A stretch of 64,000 nucleotides of DNA from Streptomyces massasporeus (GCF_014648995.1 NZ_BMSE01000004.1:186001-250000); one strand, 5' to 3'. Shown: positions 27,288 through 36,384, counted from the first letter of the stretch. Numbers and translations: made by a program. The notes: generated from the letters alone by a model not told the origin.

Positions 27288-27940
27288 TAGGGAGCCTCCT
27301 CGCCGAACAGGTGGCGGACCGTGGAGCGGTAGTTGGTCCGCACGTGCGTCAGCGCGTGCGCGCGGGCCCGGTCCGGGTCGCCCGAGGCGATCGCCTCGTA
27401 CAGCTCGCGGTGCTCCACGAGGAGCTGGGGCCACTCCTCGTTGCGCCGGGTCATCCAGCGCAGCCGCCCGGCGACCGGTTCCAGGGCCTCGGTCAGCAGG
27501 CTGTTGCCCGCCATCGCGATGATGCGGTCGTGCAGGCGGCTGTTGACGTCGGTGATCGCCTCGGCGTCCCCGGCCTCGGTCGCGGCGGCCGCGCGGTCGA
27601 TGAGTTCCTGGACCTCCGCCAGGTCCTCCGGTGTCGCGCGGGACGCGGCGAGGCCGGCGGCGTAGACCTCCAGGGCTTCTCGCAGTTCGAACAGTTCCTT
27701 GACGTCGGTCGGGGTGAGGCGGCGTACCACCGTGCGACGGGGTGTCTCGAAGTGGACGAAACCCTCCGCCACGAGTGCCCGGATCGCCTCCCGGACCGGC
27801 ACGCGCGACACGCCGAAACGCTCCGCCAGTTCGCGTTCGACCAGGCGGTCTCCAGGGCGGAGGCTGCCCGCGATGATCTCCTGGCGCAGATCGGCCGTGA
27901 CGCGTTCGCGTACCGCTCCGAGGGGTTCGATCTTCGTCAT
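27287..27940 (-). CDS. GntR-family regulator, FadR/FCD subfamily
   Basis: A 217-residue repressor-type regulator. The N-terminal winged helix (about 5-72) reads LRPGDRLVERELAERFGVSRVPVREAIRALVAEGFV, and the C-terminal FCD domain (about 80-210) keeps metal-site residues (Asp-His in DVNSRLHDRI, then HRELY and HALTHV). It is divergent from the NCS1 permease gene, with a perfect palindrome between. I start at ATG 27940; an upstream frame to 27997 is possible but runs towards the operator. It probably senses a purine, pyrimidine or hydantoin catabolite and controls the permease-racemase pair. Confidence 0.9.
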   Translation of the reverse strand: MTKIEPLGAVRERVTADLRQEIIAGSLRPGDRLVERELAERFGVSRVPVREAIRALVAEGFVHFETPRRTVVRRLTPTDVKELFELREALEVYAAGLAASRATPEDLAEVQELIDRAAAATEAGDAEAITDVNSRLHDRIIAMAGNSLLTEALEPVAGRLRWMTRRNEEWPQLLVEHRELYEAIASGDPDRARAHALTHVRTNYRSTVRHLFGEEAP

Positions 27941-28032
27941 GCAGCCCATCTTCGTCGACGCGAGATGTCTTTTACGGAGCGTTAACAGGAGCGACATCGG
28001 TCAGAACGGTTGACGGCGGGACCATGACCGCA

Positions 28033-28048
28033 GTTTGGTATACCAAAC
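28033..28048. promoter_or_regulatory. Perfect 16-bp GntR/FadR-type operator
   Basis: GTTTGGTATACCAAAC is a perfect palindrome between the GntR gene (start 27940) and the permease gene (start 28117). Its core TGGTATACCA agrees with the TGGTxxxACCA pattern recognised by FadR-subfamily GntR regulators. No other copy was noticed in the window, so the regulator may be local. Confidence 0.82.
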
Positions 28049-28116
28049 ACCTCGTGGGGCAGCCGTCCGCAGTCCTGCCGAGCAGTCCTCCGTCGTCCCC
28101 TTGCTCTGGAGGCCCC

Positions 28117-29568
28117 GTGTCCCTCGCCGACCGTGCCGCGACCACCGGCACCCCAGCGTTCGTCCCCGATCCCAGGCTCACCAACGAAGACCTCGCGCCC
28201 GCCAAGAAGCGCAACTGGAAGGTCTTCGACCTCTTCGCCATGTGGATGTCCGACGTCCACAACCTCGGCAACTACACGTTCGCCGCCGGACTGCTCTTCC
28301 TCGGCATGAACGTCTGGCAGATCTTCACGTCCCTGCTCGTCGGGTTCGTGATCATCTACATCGGCATGAACTGGATGGGGAAGATCGGCCAGCGCCACGG
28401 CGTGCCCTTCCCGGTGGTCAGCCGCATCGCCTTCGGCATCTGGGGCGCCAACATCCCGGCGCTGATCAGGGCCGTGATCGCCATCATGTGGTACGGCATC
28501 CAGACCTACCTCGCCTCCGTCGCCGTCAACGTGATGCTGCTGGCGGCCTGGCCCGGCCTTGAGTCGTGGACGCACAACTCGTTCCTGGGCCTTGACGCGC
28601 TCGGCTGGGTCTCCTTCATCGCCCTGTGGCTGGTCCAGGCGGCGATCATCAGCCGGGGCATGGAATCGGTCCGCAAGTTCCAGGACTTCTGCGGCCCGGC
28701 GATCTGGCTCGTGATGATCGCGCTGGCCGTGTGGATCCTCTACAAGGCCGGCTGGACGATCTCCCTCACCTCCACCCCGCACCCGGTCTCGGTCGGCGAG
28801 CAGTGGCGCCAGTGGTTCGGCGCCATCGGCCTGGTCCTCGCCACGTACGGCACCCTGATGCTCAACTTCTGCGACTTCTCCCGCTTCGCCCCCGACTACA
28901 AGTCGGTCAGGCGCGGCAACTTCTGGGGCCTGCCCGTCAACTCCACGGCCTTCGTGATCGTCTCGGTCATCGTCACCGCGGGCGCCTTCGAGGTCTTCGG
29001 CAAGGAGATCACCGACCCCGCCTACCTGGTCGCCGAGATCGGCAACACCTGGGTGCTGGTGGTGGGCGCGCTGACCTTCGCCATCGCCACCATGGGCGTC
29101 AACATCGTCGCCAACTTCGTCTCGCCGGCGTACGACCTGGCCAACGTCTGGCCGCAGAAGATCACCTTCAAGGTCGGCGGCATGATCAGCACCGTAGCGG
29201 CGCTGCTCGTCACCCCCTGGAACCTCTTCTCCAACCCGACCGTCGTCAACTACTTCCTCGGCGGCCTCGGCGCCTTCCTCGGCCCGCTGTTCGGCGTGAT
29301 CATGGTCGACTACTACTGGGTCAAGCGCGGCCGCGTGAACGTGGACGAACTGTTCGACGCCTCTCCCGACGCCCGCTACCACTACCGCAAGGGTTTCAAC
29401 CCCAAGGCGCTGTGGGCCTTCCTGCCGGCGGCCGGTGTCGCGGCGGTGCTCGCGCTGGTGACGACCTTCAGTGACGTCGCCCCGTACTCCTGGTTCATCG
29501 GCACGGCGCTCGCCGCCGGCCTGTACGCGGCCCTGTGCCGTCCCGAGCGCGCCACCGCGGAGGTCTGA
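28117..29568 (+). CDS. NCS1 family nucleobase/hydantoin:cation symporter
   Basis: A 483-residue permease with about 12 transmembrane helices. The NCS1 features are WMSDVHNLGNYTFAAGLLFLGMN in helix 1, GIWGANIPALIRAVIAIMWYGIQTYLAS in helix 3, NFCDFSRFAPDYKSVRRGNFWGLPVNSTAF in the middle and GAFLGPLFGVIMVDYYWVKRGRVNVDELF near the end. NCS1 proteins take up cytosine, purines, allantoin or hydantoins with Na+ or H+. GTG 28117 has TGGAGG 5 bases upstream; an ATG at 28024 would place the operator in the coding region. A racemase-like gene follows after 5 bases. Confidence 0.93.
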   Translation: MSLADRAATTGTPAFVPDPRLTNEDLAPAKKRNWKVFDLFAMWMSDVHNLGNYTFAAGLLFLGMNVWQIFTSLLVGFVIIYIGMNWMGKIGQRHGVPFPVVSRIAFGIWGANIPALIRAVIAIMWYGIQTYLASVAVNVMLLAAWPGLESWTHNSFLGLDALGWVSFIALWLVQAAIISRGMESVRKFQDFCGPAIWLVMIALAVWILYKAGWTISLTSTPHPVSVGEQWRQWFGAIGLVLATYGTLMLNFCDFSRFAPDYKSVRRGNFWGLPVNSTAFVIVSVIVTAGAFEVFGKEITDPAYLVAEIGNTWVLVVGALTFAIATMGVNIVANFVSPAYDLANVWPQKITFKVGGMISTVAALLVTPWNLFSNPTVVNYFLGGLGAFLGPLFGVIMVDYYWVKRGRVNVDELFDASPDARYHYRKGFNPKALWAFLPAAGVAAVLALVTTFSDVAPYSWFIGTALAAGLYAALCRPERATAEV

Positions 29569-29573
29569 GAGAC

Positions 29574-30296
29574 GTGCGGATCGTCGTCACCAACTGCAAC
29601 ACCACGCAGGAGATGACCGAGGAGATCGCGCGAGGTGCCCGGGCCGCCGCAGGTCCGGGCACCACCGTCGAAGGACTGACTCCGGCCTGGGGGCCGGCGT
29701 CCGCGGAGGGCTGGCTCGACAGCTACCTGTCCGCCGCGGCCGTCCTGGACACGCTGCGGACCTACGACGGACCGCCGTACGACGCCGTGGTCATGGCCGG
29801 ATTCGGGGAACACGGGAGGGAGGGCGTACGGGAACTGGTCGACGCGCCGGTCGTCGACATCACCGAGGCCGCCGCGCATCTGGCCTGCCTCCTGGGCCGC
29901 CGCTACGGCGTGGTGACCACGCTGGAGCGCTCGCGCGGCCAGATCGAGGACAGCCTGGAGACGGCGGGCGTGGCGCGGAACTGCGCCGCGATCGTCGGCA
30001 CGGGCCTGAACGTGCTCGACCTCGGCGACGAGGAACGGACCGAGACGGCGTTCCTGGCCGCCGCCGAACGCGCCTGCGCCGCCGGCGCGGAGGTCCTCGT
30101 CCTGGGCTGCGCCGGCATGACCGGCCTGCAACGGGTCGTCGGGGAGAAGCTGGGCCTGCCGGTCGTCGACGGGGTCGCCGCGGCCGTCAAACTGGCGGAG
30201 TCGCTGGTGGCGCTGGGCCTCACGACCAGCAGGACCGGGACCTACGCCGAGCCGCTGCCCAAACGGCGGGTGTGGGGGAGGCCCGGACGGCGGTGA
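29574..30296 (+). CDS. Asp/Glu/hydantoin racemase family protein, first catalytic Cys missing
   Basis: A 240-residue protein of the hydantoin/allantoin racemase group. It has RIVVTNCNTTQEMT at the N terminus and VLGCAGMTGL for the second half-site Cys. The matching first Cys, expected after strand YDAVVMA (usually ACFGDPG), is Gly in AGFGEHG. Racemases of this fold need two cysteines, so this may be a decarboxylase, isomerase or lyase-like relative. GTG 29574 is 5 bases after the permease stop, so the two form an operon. I infer a role in hydantoin or purine breakdown from the permease. Confidence 0.85.
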   Translation: MRIVVTNCNTTQEMTEEIARGARAAAGPGTTVEGLTPAWGPASAEGWLDSYLSAAAVLDTLRTYDGPPYDAVVMAGFGEHGREGVRELVDAPVVDITEAAAHLACLLGRRYGVVTTLERSRGQIEDSLETAGVARNCAAIVGTGLNVLDLGDEERTETAFLAAAERACAAGAEVLVLGCAGMTGLQRVVGEKLGLPVVDGVAAAVKLAESLVALGLTTSRTGTYAEPLPKRRVWGRPGRR

Positions 30297-30297
30297 C

Positions 30298-30903
30298 TCA
30301 GGCCGGGCCGTCGAGGGTGACGTCGTCGTGATGGGCCCCGTAGAGCCTCGTCTGCAGGGCCATCACCTCCCGCATCGGCGTGCCGCGCGGGATGCCGTAC
30401 ACCGTCCCCGGGAAGTCCAGCGCCTCCTGGATCTGCCAGAGTTCGTCGTGCTCCCCGGGAGCGAAGAGCCGGGCCCGGGGCGCGCCCGCCGCGATCCAGC
30501 CGATGGGCAGGACGGTGCCGGGCGGCAGCACCGAGTTGACGTGCAGCACGCTGTGGATCCGCAGCTCCGAACCGGCGCCCGCGACGGCCCCCGGGAAGAC
30601 GCAGGCGCCGGTGGCCACGAAGACCTCGTCCTCCAGGGTCGCCCCGTTGACATGGGCGTGCGGGCCGACGAGCACCGCGTCCCCGATCACGGCGGGGTGC
30701 GCGGACCGCCCCCGCACCAGCGCGTTCTCCATGACGACGACGTCCGACCCGACCCGCACCTCCCCGTCCTCCGCCGTGAGCACGGCGCCGTGCAGCACCC
30801 GGCTGCGCTCACCGAGGACGACGGCCCCGCACAGGACGGCCGTAGGGGCGACGTACGCGGTCTCGGGGACGACGGGACGCCGCCCGCGGTGCTCGATCAG
30901 CAT
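30298..30903 (-). CDS. Gamma-carbonic-anhydrase-like hexapeptide-repeat protein
   Basis: A 201-residue left-handed beta-helix protein with hexapeptide repeats (AVLCGAVVLGERSRVLHGAVL, VIGDAVLVGPHAHVNGATLED, VFVATGACVFPGA). His residues in HAHVNG and RIHSVLHVN may bind zinc as in gamma-carbonic anhydrases and PaaY/CaiE relatives. The RidA-like gene starts upstream on the same strand and its stop lies 9 bases from this start, so they form an operon. It ends one base from the convergent racemase-like gene. Confidence 0.85.
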   Translation of the reverse strand: MLIEHRGRRPVVPETAYVAPTAVLCGAVVLGERSRVLHGAVLTAEDGEVRVGSDVVVMENALVRGRSAHPAVIGDAVLVGPHAHVNGATLEDEVFVATGACVFPGAVAGAGSELRIHSVLHVNSVLPPGTVLPIGWIAAGAPRARLFAPGEHDELWQIQEALDFPGTVYGIPRGTPMREVMALQTRLYGAHHDDVTLDGPA

Positions 30904-30912
30904 GGATTCTCC

Positions 30913-31341
30913 TCAGGCGGACGACCCCTCGGCGGCGGACCCCTCGGGTACGACGGCTGTCGCCGTAATCTCCACCAGTTGTCCCGTGTACCCGAGACAC
31001 GCCACGCCGATCAGCGTCGACGAGTGCGGACCCGCACTGAGACCGGACGCCTCCACCACACTCCAGACGGCGGACAGCACGGCGGGCTCGCCGCTCACGA
31101 CGTACACCTCGGTCGCCACGACGTGGGCCAGACCGCTTCCCACGGCCCTCAGTTGTTCCTCCAGGTTGGCGATCACCTGCTCGGCCTGCCGCACCGGATC
31201 CCCGGGACCGACCAGCTCGCCGGCGGCGTCCAGCGGCACGGACCCGGCGAGGAAGGCCAGCCTGGTGCCCGCTTCGACGACGGAGGCGTGCGCGTAGGTG
31301 GGAGGCGGGAAGAGGCTCGGGACAGTGACACGGCGGATCAC
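30913..31341 (-). CDS. RidA-like (Rid family) protein without the catalytic Arg
   Basis: A 142-residue Rid/YjgF fold protein: LAFLAGSVPLDAAGELVGPGDPVRQAEQVIANLEEQLRAVGSGLAHVVATEVYV and a C-terminal VEITATAVV. In E. coli RidA, Arg105 (PARS) is needed for 2-aminoacrylate hydrolysis. Here the aligned region is HSSTLIGVACLG with no Arg, so it belongs to another Rid subgroup whose activity is unknown. It is the first gene of a leftward pair with the carbonic-anhydrase-like gene. A 150-base region separates it from the divergent nucleotidyltransferase. Confidence 0.87.
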   Translation of the reverse strand: MIRRVTVPSLFPPPTYAHASVVEAGTRLAFLAGSVPLDAAGELVGPGDPVRQAEQVIANLEEQLRAVGSGLAHVVATEVYVVSGEPAVLSAVWSVVEASGLSAGPHSSTLIGVACLGYTGQLVEITATAVVPEGSAAEGSSA

Positions 31342-31491
31342 GCGAGGTCTCCGATCTGCGGGCGGCTACAGGGCAACCCACCGATCATGCGAGGCCCGGC
31401 GCACGGGCGCACCCGTATTTCGTTTCACGGCGGTCGAGCCCTCCCTTTACGCTGCCCGGGCCCTCACCGTCCGTCTGCCCGGGAGCCCACC

Positions 31492-32256
31492 GTGCCCGCC
31501 TTCCTCGACACCGTCGCAGACCGCCTCGCCCTGCTCCCCGCCGTCGAGGCCGTCACCCTCGGCGGCTCCCGGGCCCAGGGCACCGAACGGCCCGACAGCG
31601 ACTGGGACCTGGCGGTCTACTACCGCGGCGCCTTCGACCCGGCCGATCTGCGCGCGGTCGGCTGGGAGGGCGAGGTCTGCGAGATCGGGGCGTGGGGCGG
31701 TGGCGTCTTCAACGGAGGGGCCTGGCTGACGATCGAGGGCCGTCGCGTGGACGTCCACTACCGCGATCTGGACGTCGTCGAGCACGAACTGGCGGAAGCG
31801 GAGGCCGGCCGCTTCCGTGTCGAGCCCCTCATGTTCCACCTGGCGGGCATCCCGACCTACCTGCTCGTCGCCGAACTCGCGATCAACAAGGTGCTGCGGG
31901 GCGAACTGCCGCGCCCGGACGCCTATCCGCGGGCCCTGCGCGAGAGCGCCCCGGCGCACTGGCACGGCATGGCCGCGGCCACCCTCGCCTACGCCAGGGC
32001 CGGCCACGCCCCGAAGAACGCCGCCACCCAGGTCGCCGGGGCGATCGCCCTCGCCGCGACACAGACCGCGCACGCGGTGCTCGCGGCGCGCGGGGAGTGG
32101 GTCACCAATGAGAAGGGGCTGGTGGCGCGGGCGGGTCTGGCGGAAGTGGACGCGGCCGTACGCGACCTGACGGACGGTCCGGCCGCGCTCGCCCGGGCCG
32201 TCACCGACGTGGAGACGCTCCTCGCGCGGGCCGTGGCGGCCGTCACCGCCGGGTGA
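31492..32256 (+). CDS. Nucleotidyltransferase-domain protein
   Basis: A 254-residue protein. The polymerase-beta-type motif GGSRAQGTERPDSDWDLAVYY (Gly24-Gly25-Ser26, then Asp37 and Asp39) is intact, followed by the third acidic strand RRVDVHYRDLD. It should transfer an NMP to an unknown acceptor; some relatives inactivate antibiotics or act as toxins in MNT/HEPN pairs, but no HEPN partner gene is next to it. GTG 31492 has GGGAG 7 bases before. It overlaps the end of the convergent expansin-like gene by 14 bases. Confidence 0.85.
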   Translation: MPAFLDTVADRLALLPAVEAVTLGGSRAQGTERPDSDWDLAVYYRGAFDPADLRAVGWEGEVCEIGAWGGGVFNGGAWLTIEGRRVDVHYRDLDVVEHELAEAEAGRFRVEPLMFHLAGIPTYLLVAELAINKVLRGELPRPDAYPRALRESAPAHWHGMAAATLAYARAGHAPKNAATQVAGAIALAATQTAHAVLAARGEWVTNEKGLVARAGLAEVDAAVRDLTDGPAALARAVTDVETLLARAVAAVTAG

Positions 32257-33202
32257 ACTGGACGCGGGTCGGCTGGACGGTGTCCGGACGGATCGTGATG
32301 CCGTCGACGGTGAGCTGTTCGCCGTAGATGTCGGTGAGCCTGAGGGAACCGCCGCAGCCGGTGCCGTCGGGGGAGAGGAAGTAGTTGTACTCGGTGCGCG
32401 TCAGCCGGCTCCAGCCGCTGCCCGTCCTGACCTCCAGCCGGGCCAGCGGGTTGCGGTGGCCGAGGGCCTGGATGCCGCACCAGTGGCGGCTGGAGCCGGT
32501 CTTGTAGCGGACCGAGACCGTGTCGGACGTGCTGGGGCTCAGCAGGCTCCAGGTGACCGGTATCCGCCCCGCGGAGAGGCCCGCGAGCTTCGCGAAGGCC
32601 TCCTTGCTCAGGTCGAGTTGCCCCGGGGCGCAGGGCAGCGGGCACTCGTTGGTGATCCGGACGGTGACGGAGGCGCCGCTCGCCGCGCGGACCAGGATGT
32701 ACGCCCCGCACGCCTGGGACGTCTCGTAGTCGGTGTGGTTCATGGCCGCGACCATGAGGTCGGGGCTCGGGCCGTACAGGCAGGCGCCGTCACCGTCCTT
32801 GGCGTCGTAGTGGGTGGCGACGCCGTCGTAGGTGGTCCCGGGCTTGATCCGGCCCGCCAGGGGCGCCGCGCCGGACGCCGGACGCGGTGCGGACGCCCGG
32901 GGGGCGGCGGGCGAGGGCCGCGCCGGCGGGGTGGTAGCGGAGACCGCGGCGGCCGGGGTGCGCCTCGGAGTCGGGGACGCCGTGGAGGGCTTCGGTGCCG
33001 GCGTCGGCTTGCGTGTCGTCGGCGAGGCGCTCGGGCCGGCGCCGGCCGCCGTACCGGCCGCCGTCCGTACCGTGTCCGGTTCGCCGCCGGGGCGCAGGAC
33101 GATCACGAGGGAGACGAGCAGTCCCACCGCTGTCACGGCGACGGCCCAGACGAGGGCCGCGCGCCGCTTGCGGAGGGGACGACGGTGGGATGCGGATGCC
33201 AC
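32243..33202 (-). CDS. Expansin-like (EXLX1-type) exported protein
   Basis: A 319-residue protein anchored by one N-terminal helix (about residues 16-36), with a Pro/Ala/Thr-rich linker (about 40-115). The double-psi beta-barrel domain (about 120-215) has GVATHYDAKDGDGACLYGP, MVAAMNHTDY and CGAYILVRAASGASVTVRITNECP. A C-terminal expansin domain (about 220-319) has HWCGIQALGHRNPLARLEV. Bacterial expansins loosen cellulose or peptidoglycan without hydrolysis. GTG 33202 is chosen for its GAAGGA ribosome site; longer GTG starts exist up to 33256. It is divergent from the FUSC gene. Confidence 0.87.
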   Translation of the reverse strand: MASASHRRPLRKRRAALVWAVAVTAVGLLVSLVIVLRPGGEPDTVRTAAGTAAGAGPSASPTTRKPTPAPKPSTASPTPRRTPAAAVSATTPPARPSPAAPRASAPRPASGAAPLAGRIKPGTTYDGVATHYDAKDGDGACLYGPSPDLMVAAMNHTDYETSQACGAYILVRAASGASVTVRITNECPLPCAPGQLDLSKEAFAKLAGLSAGRIPVTWSLLSPSTSDTVSVRYKTGSSRHWCGIQALGHRNPLARLEVRTGSGWSRLTRTEYNYFLSPDGTGCGGSLRLTDIYGEQLTVDGITIRPDTVQPTRVQFTRR

Positions 33203-33470
33203 GGATGAGTCCTTCGGGTCCTTGCGTGGTTCAGGAGAACGCGCGCTCACACCCACCAGTGGTCACCGGGGCCGGGAAAGGTTGCCGCGGCCCGGTTCTC
33301 GATCGCCCCGGTTCTCGATTGCGTACATAAAGAACGCCGGTTCCGAGCCGTCCGACACGTTCCGGAAACCTATCCTCCAGGAACCCCGCCTACCGTGGGC
33401 AGTCACACCCCGCCCCGGCCACCGTCGCCCGAAGGCTCACCCCTGCCCTCGTCGAGACGACAGGAGCCCC

Positions 33471-35363
33471 GTGTCCCGCCGCATCGCCCCCCACCTTCCG
33501 CCCTGGCTCGCGCACGCCCTGCACGCCCAGCGGGGGCCGGTGCCCTGGAGCGCGGTGACGCGGGGGGCCCTGTCCGCCGGGCCCTTGCTGCTCATGGCCG
33601 TACAGACCGGACTCACCTCCCTCGGCGTCGTCGCCGCCATCGCCGCCATGCTCGCCGGGATCAACGACCGGCCCGGGAGCCGGCGCGTCTCCGTCAAGCG
33701 GATCGGCGTGCCCGCCCTGGGCGGTGCGGCCGGGCTCGTGGTCGGGACGTACACCGGGCAGGGCACCGGGGCGGTCGTGCTCACCCTGGTGCTCACGGCC
33801 GTCGGGCTCGTCGCCGGGGGGATGAGCGCCATCGGGCCCGTCGCGTCCGCCGTCGGCACGCAGTTGCTCGTCGGCGCGGCGATCGGCGCCGGGATGCCCC
33901 TGCCGGAACCGGGGTGGGAGCGGGCGCTCGCCTTTCTCGCCGGGGCGGGGTGGCTGCTCGTGCTGCGGCTCGCCCTGCCCACGCCCGGTTCCCTCGCCGG
34001 TGACTTCCGGTTCGACGGGGAGCGGCATGCCGTGGCCGGCGTGTACGAGGCCGTCGCCGAGTTGCTCGACGCCGTCGGCGGGCCGGACGCCATCCGCCGC
34101 CGGGCCGCGCTGACCGCCGCCCTCGACCACGCCCAGGACGCCCTCGCCGGGCCCCGGCTGCGCAGGTACGCCTCCTCCTCCACCGAGCGGAGGCTGCACG
34201 CGCAGTACGCCGCGGCCCTGCCCCTCGCCGAGGCGGCCACCGCCCTCGCCTGGGCCGAGGAGGCCGTCCCCGAGCGGGCCTCCGAAGGCCCCCGGCGGCT
34301 CGCCGCGGCCGTACGGGGCAACACCCACACCGGGCCGCTGCCCGCACCGTCCCGTTCGGCGCCGGCCCTGCGCGCCCTCGACGACGCCCTCCTGCACGCC
34401 GCCGAGGTGTTCGACCAGGGCCGGGGCGGGGATCTGCACACCCGACCGCGCGGCGCCGGGGACCGGCTGCGCGCCGCCTTCGGAACCGCCGGACGCGAGT
34501 ACGGGCTCCGTGTCGCCCTCTGCTTCGGCGCCGCCTCCGCGGTCGCCCAGGCCCTGCACCAGAGCCAGTGGTACGGGCAGCACGAGCACTGGTACTGGCT
34601 GCCCGCCACCGCCGTGTTCCTCGTCAAGCCCGACCTCGGGCCGCTCGTCTCGCGCGTGCTGAACCGGGCCGCCGGGACCGTCCTCGGGGCGCTCCTCTTC
34701 GCCGGGCTCGCCGCCGTCCTGCCCCGCCCGGAAGGCCTCGTCGCGCTCGTCGCCCTCAGCGGGGCGCTCATACCCGTCGCCACCCGGCACTTCGCCGCCC
34801 AGACGGCCGTCGTCACCGTCCTCGTCCTCGCGCTCGTCATGGTCGGCGGCGAACCCCAGGCCTCCGCGGGGCGGATCGGCGAGACGCTGCTGGCCTGCGC
34901 GATCGTGCTGATCACGGGGCACCTGCCGATGCCCGGACAGCGCGGCGGGACCGTGCGCGCCCGGCTCGCGGCCGCGGGCGACGCCGCGTACGCCTACCTC
35001 ACGCACGTGCTCGATGAGGCCGACGCCCCGCGCATCGGGAACTCCGGCACCCCCTCCGACCACCGCGCCACCCGCTGGACCCTGCGCCGCGAGGCCTACC
35101 GCACCCTGGCCGAGGCCCGTTCGGCCATCTCCCTCGCCGCGCACGAACTGCCCGCCCTCGCCCGGCACACCGAGGGCGCGGACGAGGTGGCCGACCTCCT
35201 CGAACGCCTCGTCGACACCACGACCGCCTGCGCCGTGCACCTCGACGACGCCGGCCGGATCGGGCCCCGTCACAAGGAACGCCTCACGGTCGTCCTCGCC
35301 GAACTCGCCGGACGCGGAGAACGGGTGGGACTACGGCCGCCCCGGACACCCCTCGCCGGCTAG
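33471..35363 (+). CDS. FUSC family integral membrane protein
   Basis: A 630-residue protein with two clusters of hydrophobic helices (about residues 35-170 and 345-470), separated and followed by soluble helical regions. This two-repeat layout and QSQWYGQHEHWYWLPATAVFLVKPDLGPLVSRVLNRAAGTVLGALLFAGL are characteristic of the fusaric-acid-resistance-like (FUSC/AaeB) family of putative efflux proteins. GTG 33471 has AGGAG 5 bases upstream. No accessory membrane-fusion protein is nearby, as expected in a Gram-positive. The substrate is unknown. Confidence 0.88.
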   Translation: MSRRIAPHLPPWLAHALHAQRGPVPWSAVTRGALSAGPLLLMAVQTGLTSLGVVAAIAAMLAGINDRPGSRRVSVKRIGVPALGGAAGLVVGTYTGQGTGAVVLTLVLTAVGLVAGGMSAIGPVASAVGTQLLVGAAIGAGMPLPEPGWERALAFLAGAGWLLVLRLALPTPGSLAGDFRFDGERHAVAGVYEAVAELLDAVGGPDAIRRRAALTAALDHAQDALAGPRLRRYASSSTERRLHAQYAAALPLAEAATALAWAEEAVPERASEGPRRLAAAVRGNTHTGPLPAPSRSAPALRALDDALLHAAEVFDQGRGGDLHTRPRGAGDRLRAAFGTAGREYGLRVALCFGAASAVAQALHQSQWYGQHEHWYWLPATAVFLVKPDLGPLVSRVLNRAAGTVLGALLFAGLAAVLPRPEGLVALVALSGALIPVATRHFAAQTAVVTVLVLALVMVGGEPQASAGRIGETLLACAIVLITGHLPMPGQRGGTVRARLAAAGDAAYAYLTHVLDEADAPRIGNSGTPSDHRATRWTLRREAYRTLAEARSAISLAAHELPALARHTEGADEVADLLERLVDTTTACAVHLDDAGRIGPRHKERLTVVLAELAGRGERVGLRPPRTPLAG

Positions 35364-35430
35364 CACGCCCGGCGCCGCCGCCGGTTGGCCGCCCGCACGG
35401 TCGCGACAGATCCGGCGAGGCCGCCGGGCC

Positions 35431-36384
35431 TCAGCCGTCGACCCGCACCCACACCGGAGCGTGGTCCGAGCCGGGTTCGCCCCGGCGCTCCGAGGGGTCC
35501 GGGCCGACCGACGGCAGGCCGGGCGGACCCTCGGCGGGCAGGCCCGAGCCCGCCTGCGTCGCCCGGTGCACCAGGCGGTGGCTCAGCAGCACGTGGTCGA
35601 TCAGCTCGCGTCGCCCGGAGTTCACCCGGGACCAGCGCTGCCCGGGCGGGATGAGCGGGGCCACGTCCCACAGTCGCGTCGCATCGCCCCGGTCGGGCCG
35701 GTCGTAACCCGTGGTGCCGATCTCCGAGCCGGGCGGGCCGAGCAGGATCTGCGTGGTCGCCGCCTGCACCTCGTCGTTCAGGTCGCCCAGGACGGCGACG
35801 TCCCGCGCCCGCCCGTCACCGGCCAGCAGCTCGTCCGCGAGTGCGCGCAGCGCCGTCGCCTCGGCCGCCCGGCGGTACAGGGCGTAGGCGCCGTAGCGGG
35901 CCCGTTCGCCCTCGTCGCGCGGCTGGAACCGGCCGTCCGGAAACGACAGCAGCTTCGACTTCAGATGACAGACCGCCACCCGCAGCGGCCCGTCCCCGCC
36001 CTCGACCTCCACGGCCAGGACGCCCCGCCCCGCCTGTCCCGCCGTCAGCCCCGAGTCGTCCCCCTGGACGGGACGCAACTCCGCCGGGAACGCCCGCGAG
36101 TCGGCCACCACCGTCATGGCCGTACGGCTCAGGAACCCGACCCGTATGCCCCGGCTGTCCGCATGCTCCGACAGGGCGACGTGCCAGTCGTCGTCGAGCA
36201 TCCCGGCCAGGTCCTTCAGGGCCTCCGGGTCGCCCACCTCCTGTACGCCGAGCAGGGTCGGATCGAGCTCGGTGATCGCGGCGGCGAGCGCGGCGAGCTT
36301 CGCCTCGTACCCGGCCTCGTCGTGCGGGCCGTACGGGCCTCCGGGCCGGTAGAGATTCTCCAGATTCCAGGTGCCGAGGAGCAT
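35431..36384 (-). CDS. Endonuclease/exonuclease/phosphatase-fold protein
   Basis: A 317-residue cytoplasmic protein of the EEP superfamily. The metal-site motifs are TWNLENL (Asn), GVQEVGD (Glu), VCHLKSK (His), VLGDLNDE (Asp/Asn), LIDHVLLS (Asp) and SDHAPVWV (catalytic His). All are present, so it should be an active Mg-dependent nuclease or phosphodiesterase. There is no signal peptide, so it acts inside the cell; the substrate is not predictable. ATG 36384 has AAGGAG 6 bases upstream. It is divergent from the amidohydrolase. Confidence 0.88.
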   Translation of the reverse strand: MLLGTWNLENLYRPGGPYGPHDEAGYEAKLAALAAAITELDPTLLGVQEVGDPEALKDLAGMLDDDWHVALSEHADSRGIRVGFLSRTAMTVVADSRAFPAELRPVQGDDSGLTAGQAGRGVLAVEVEGGDGPLRVAVCHLKSKLLSFPDGRFQPRDEGERARYGAYALYRRAAEATALRALADELLAGDGRARDVAVLGDLNDEVQAATTQILLGPPGSEIGTTGYDRPDRGDATRLWDVAPLIPPGQRWSRVNSGRRELIDHVLLSHRLVHRATQAGSGLPAEGPPGLPSVGPDPSERRGEPGSDHAPVWVRVDG

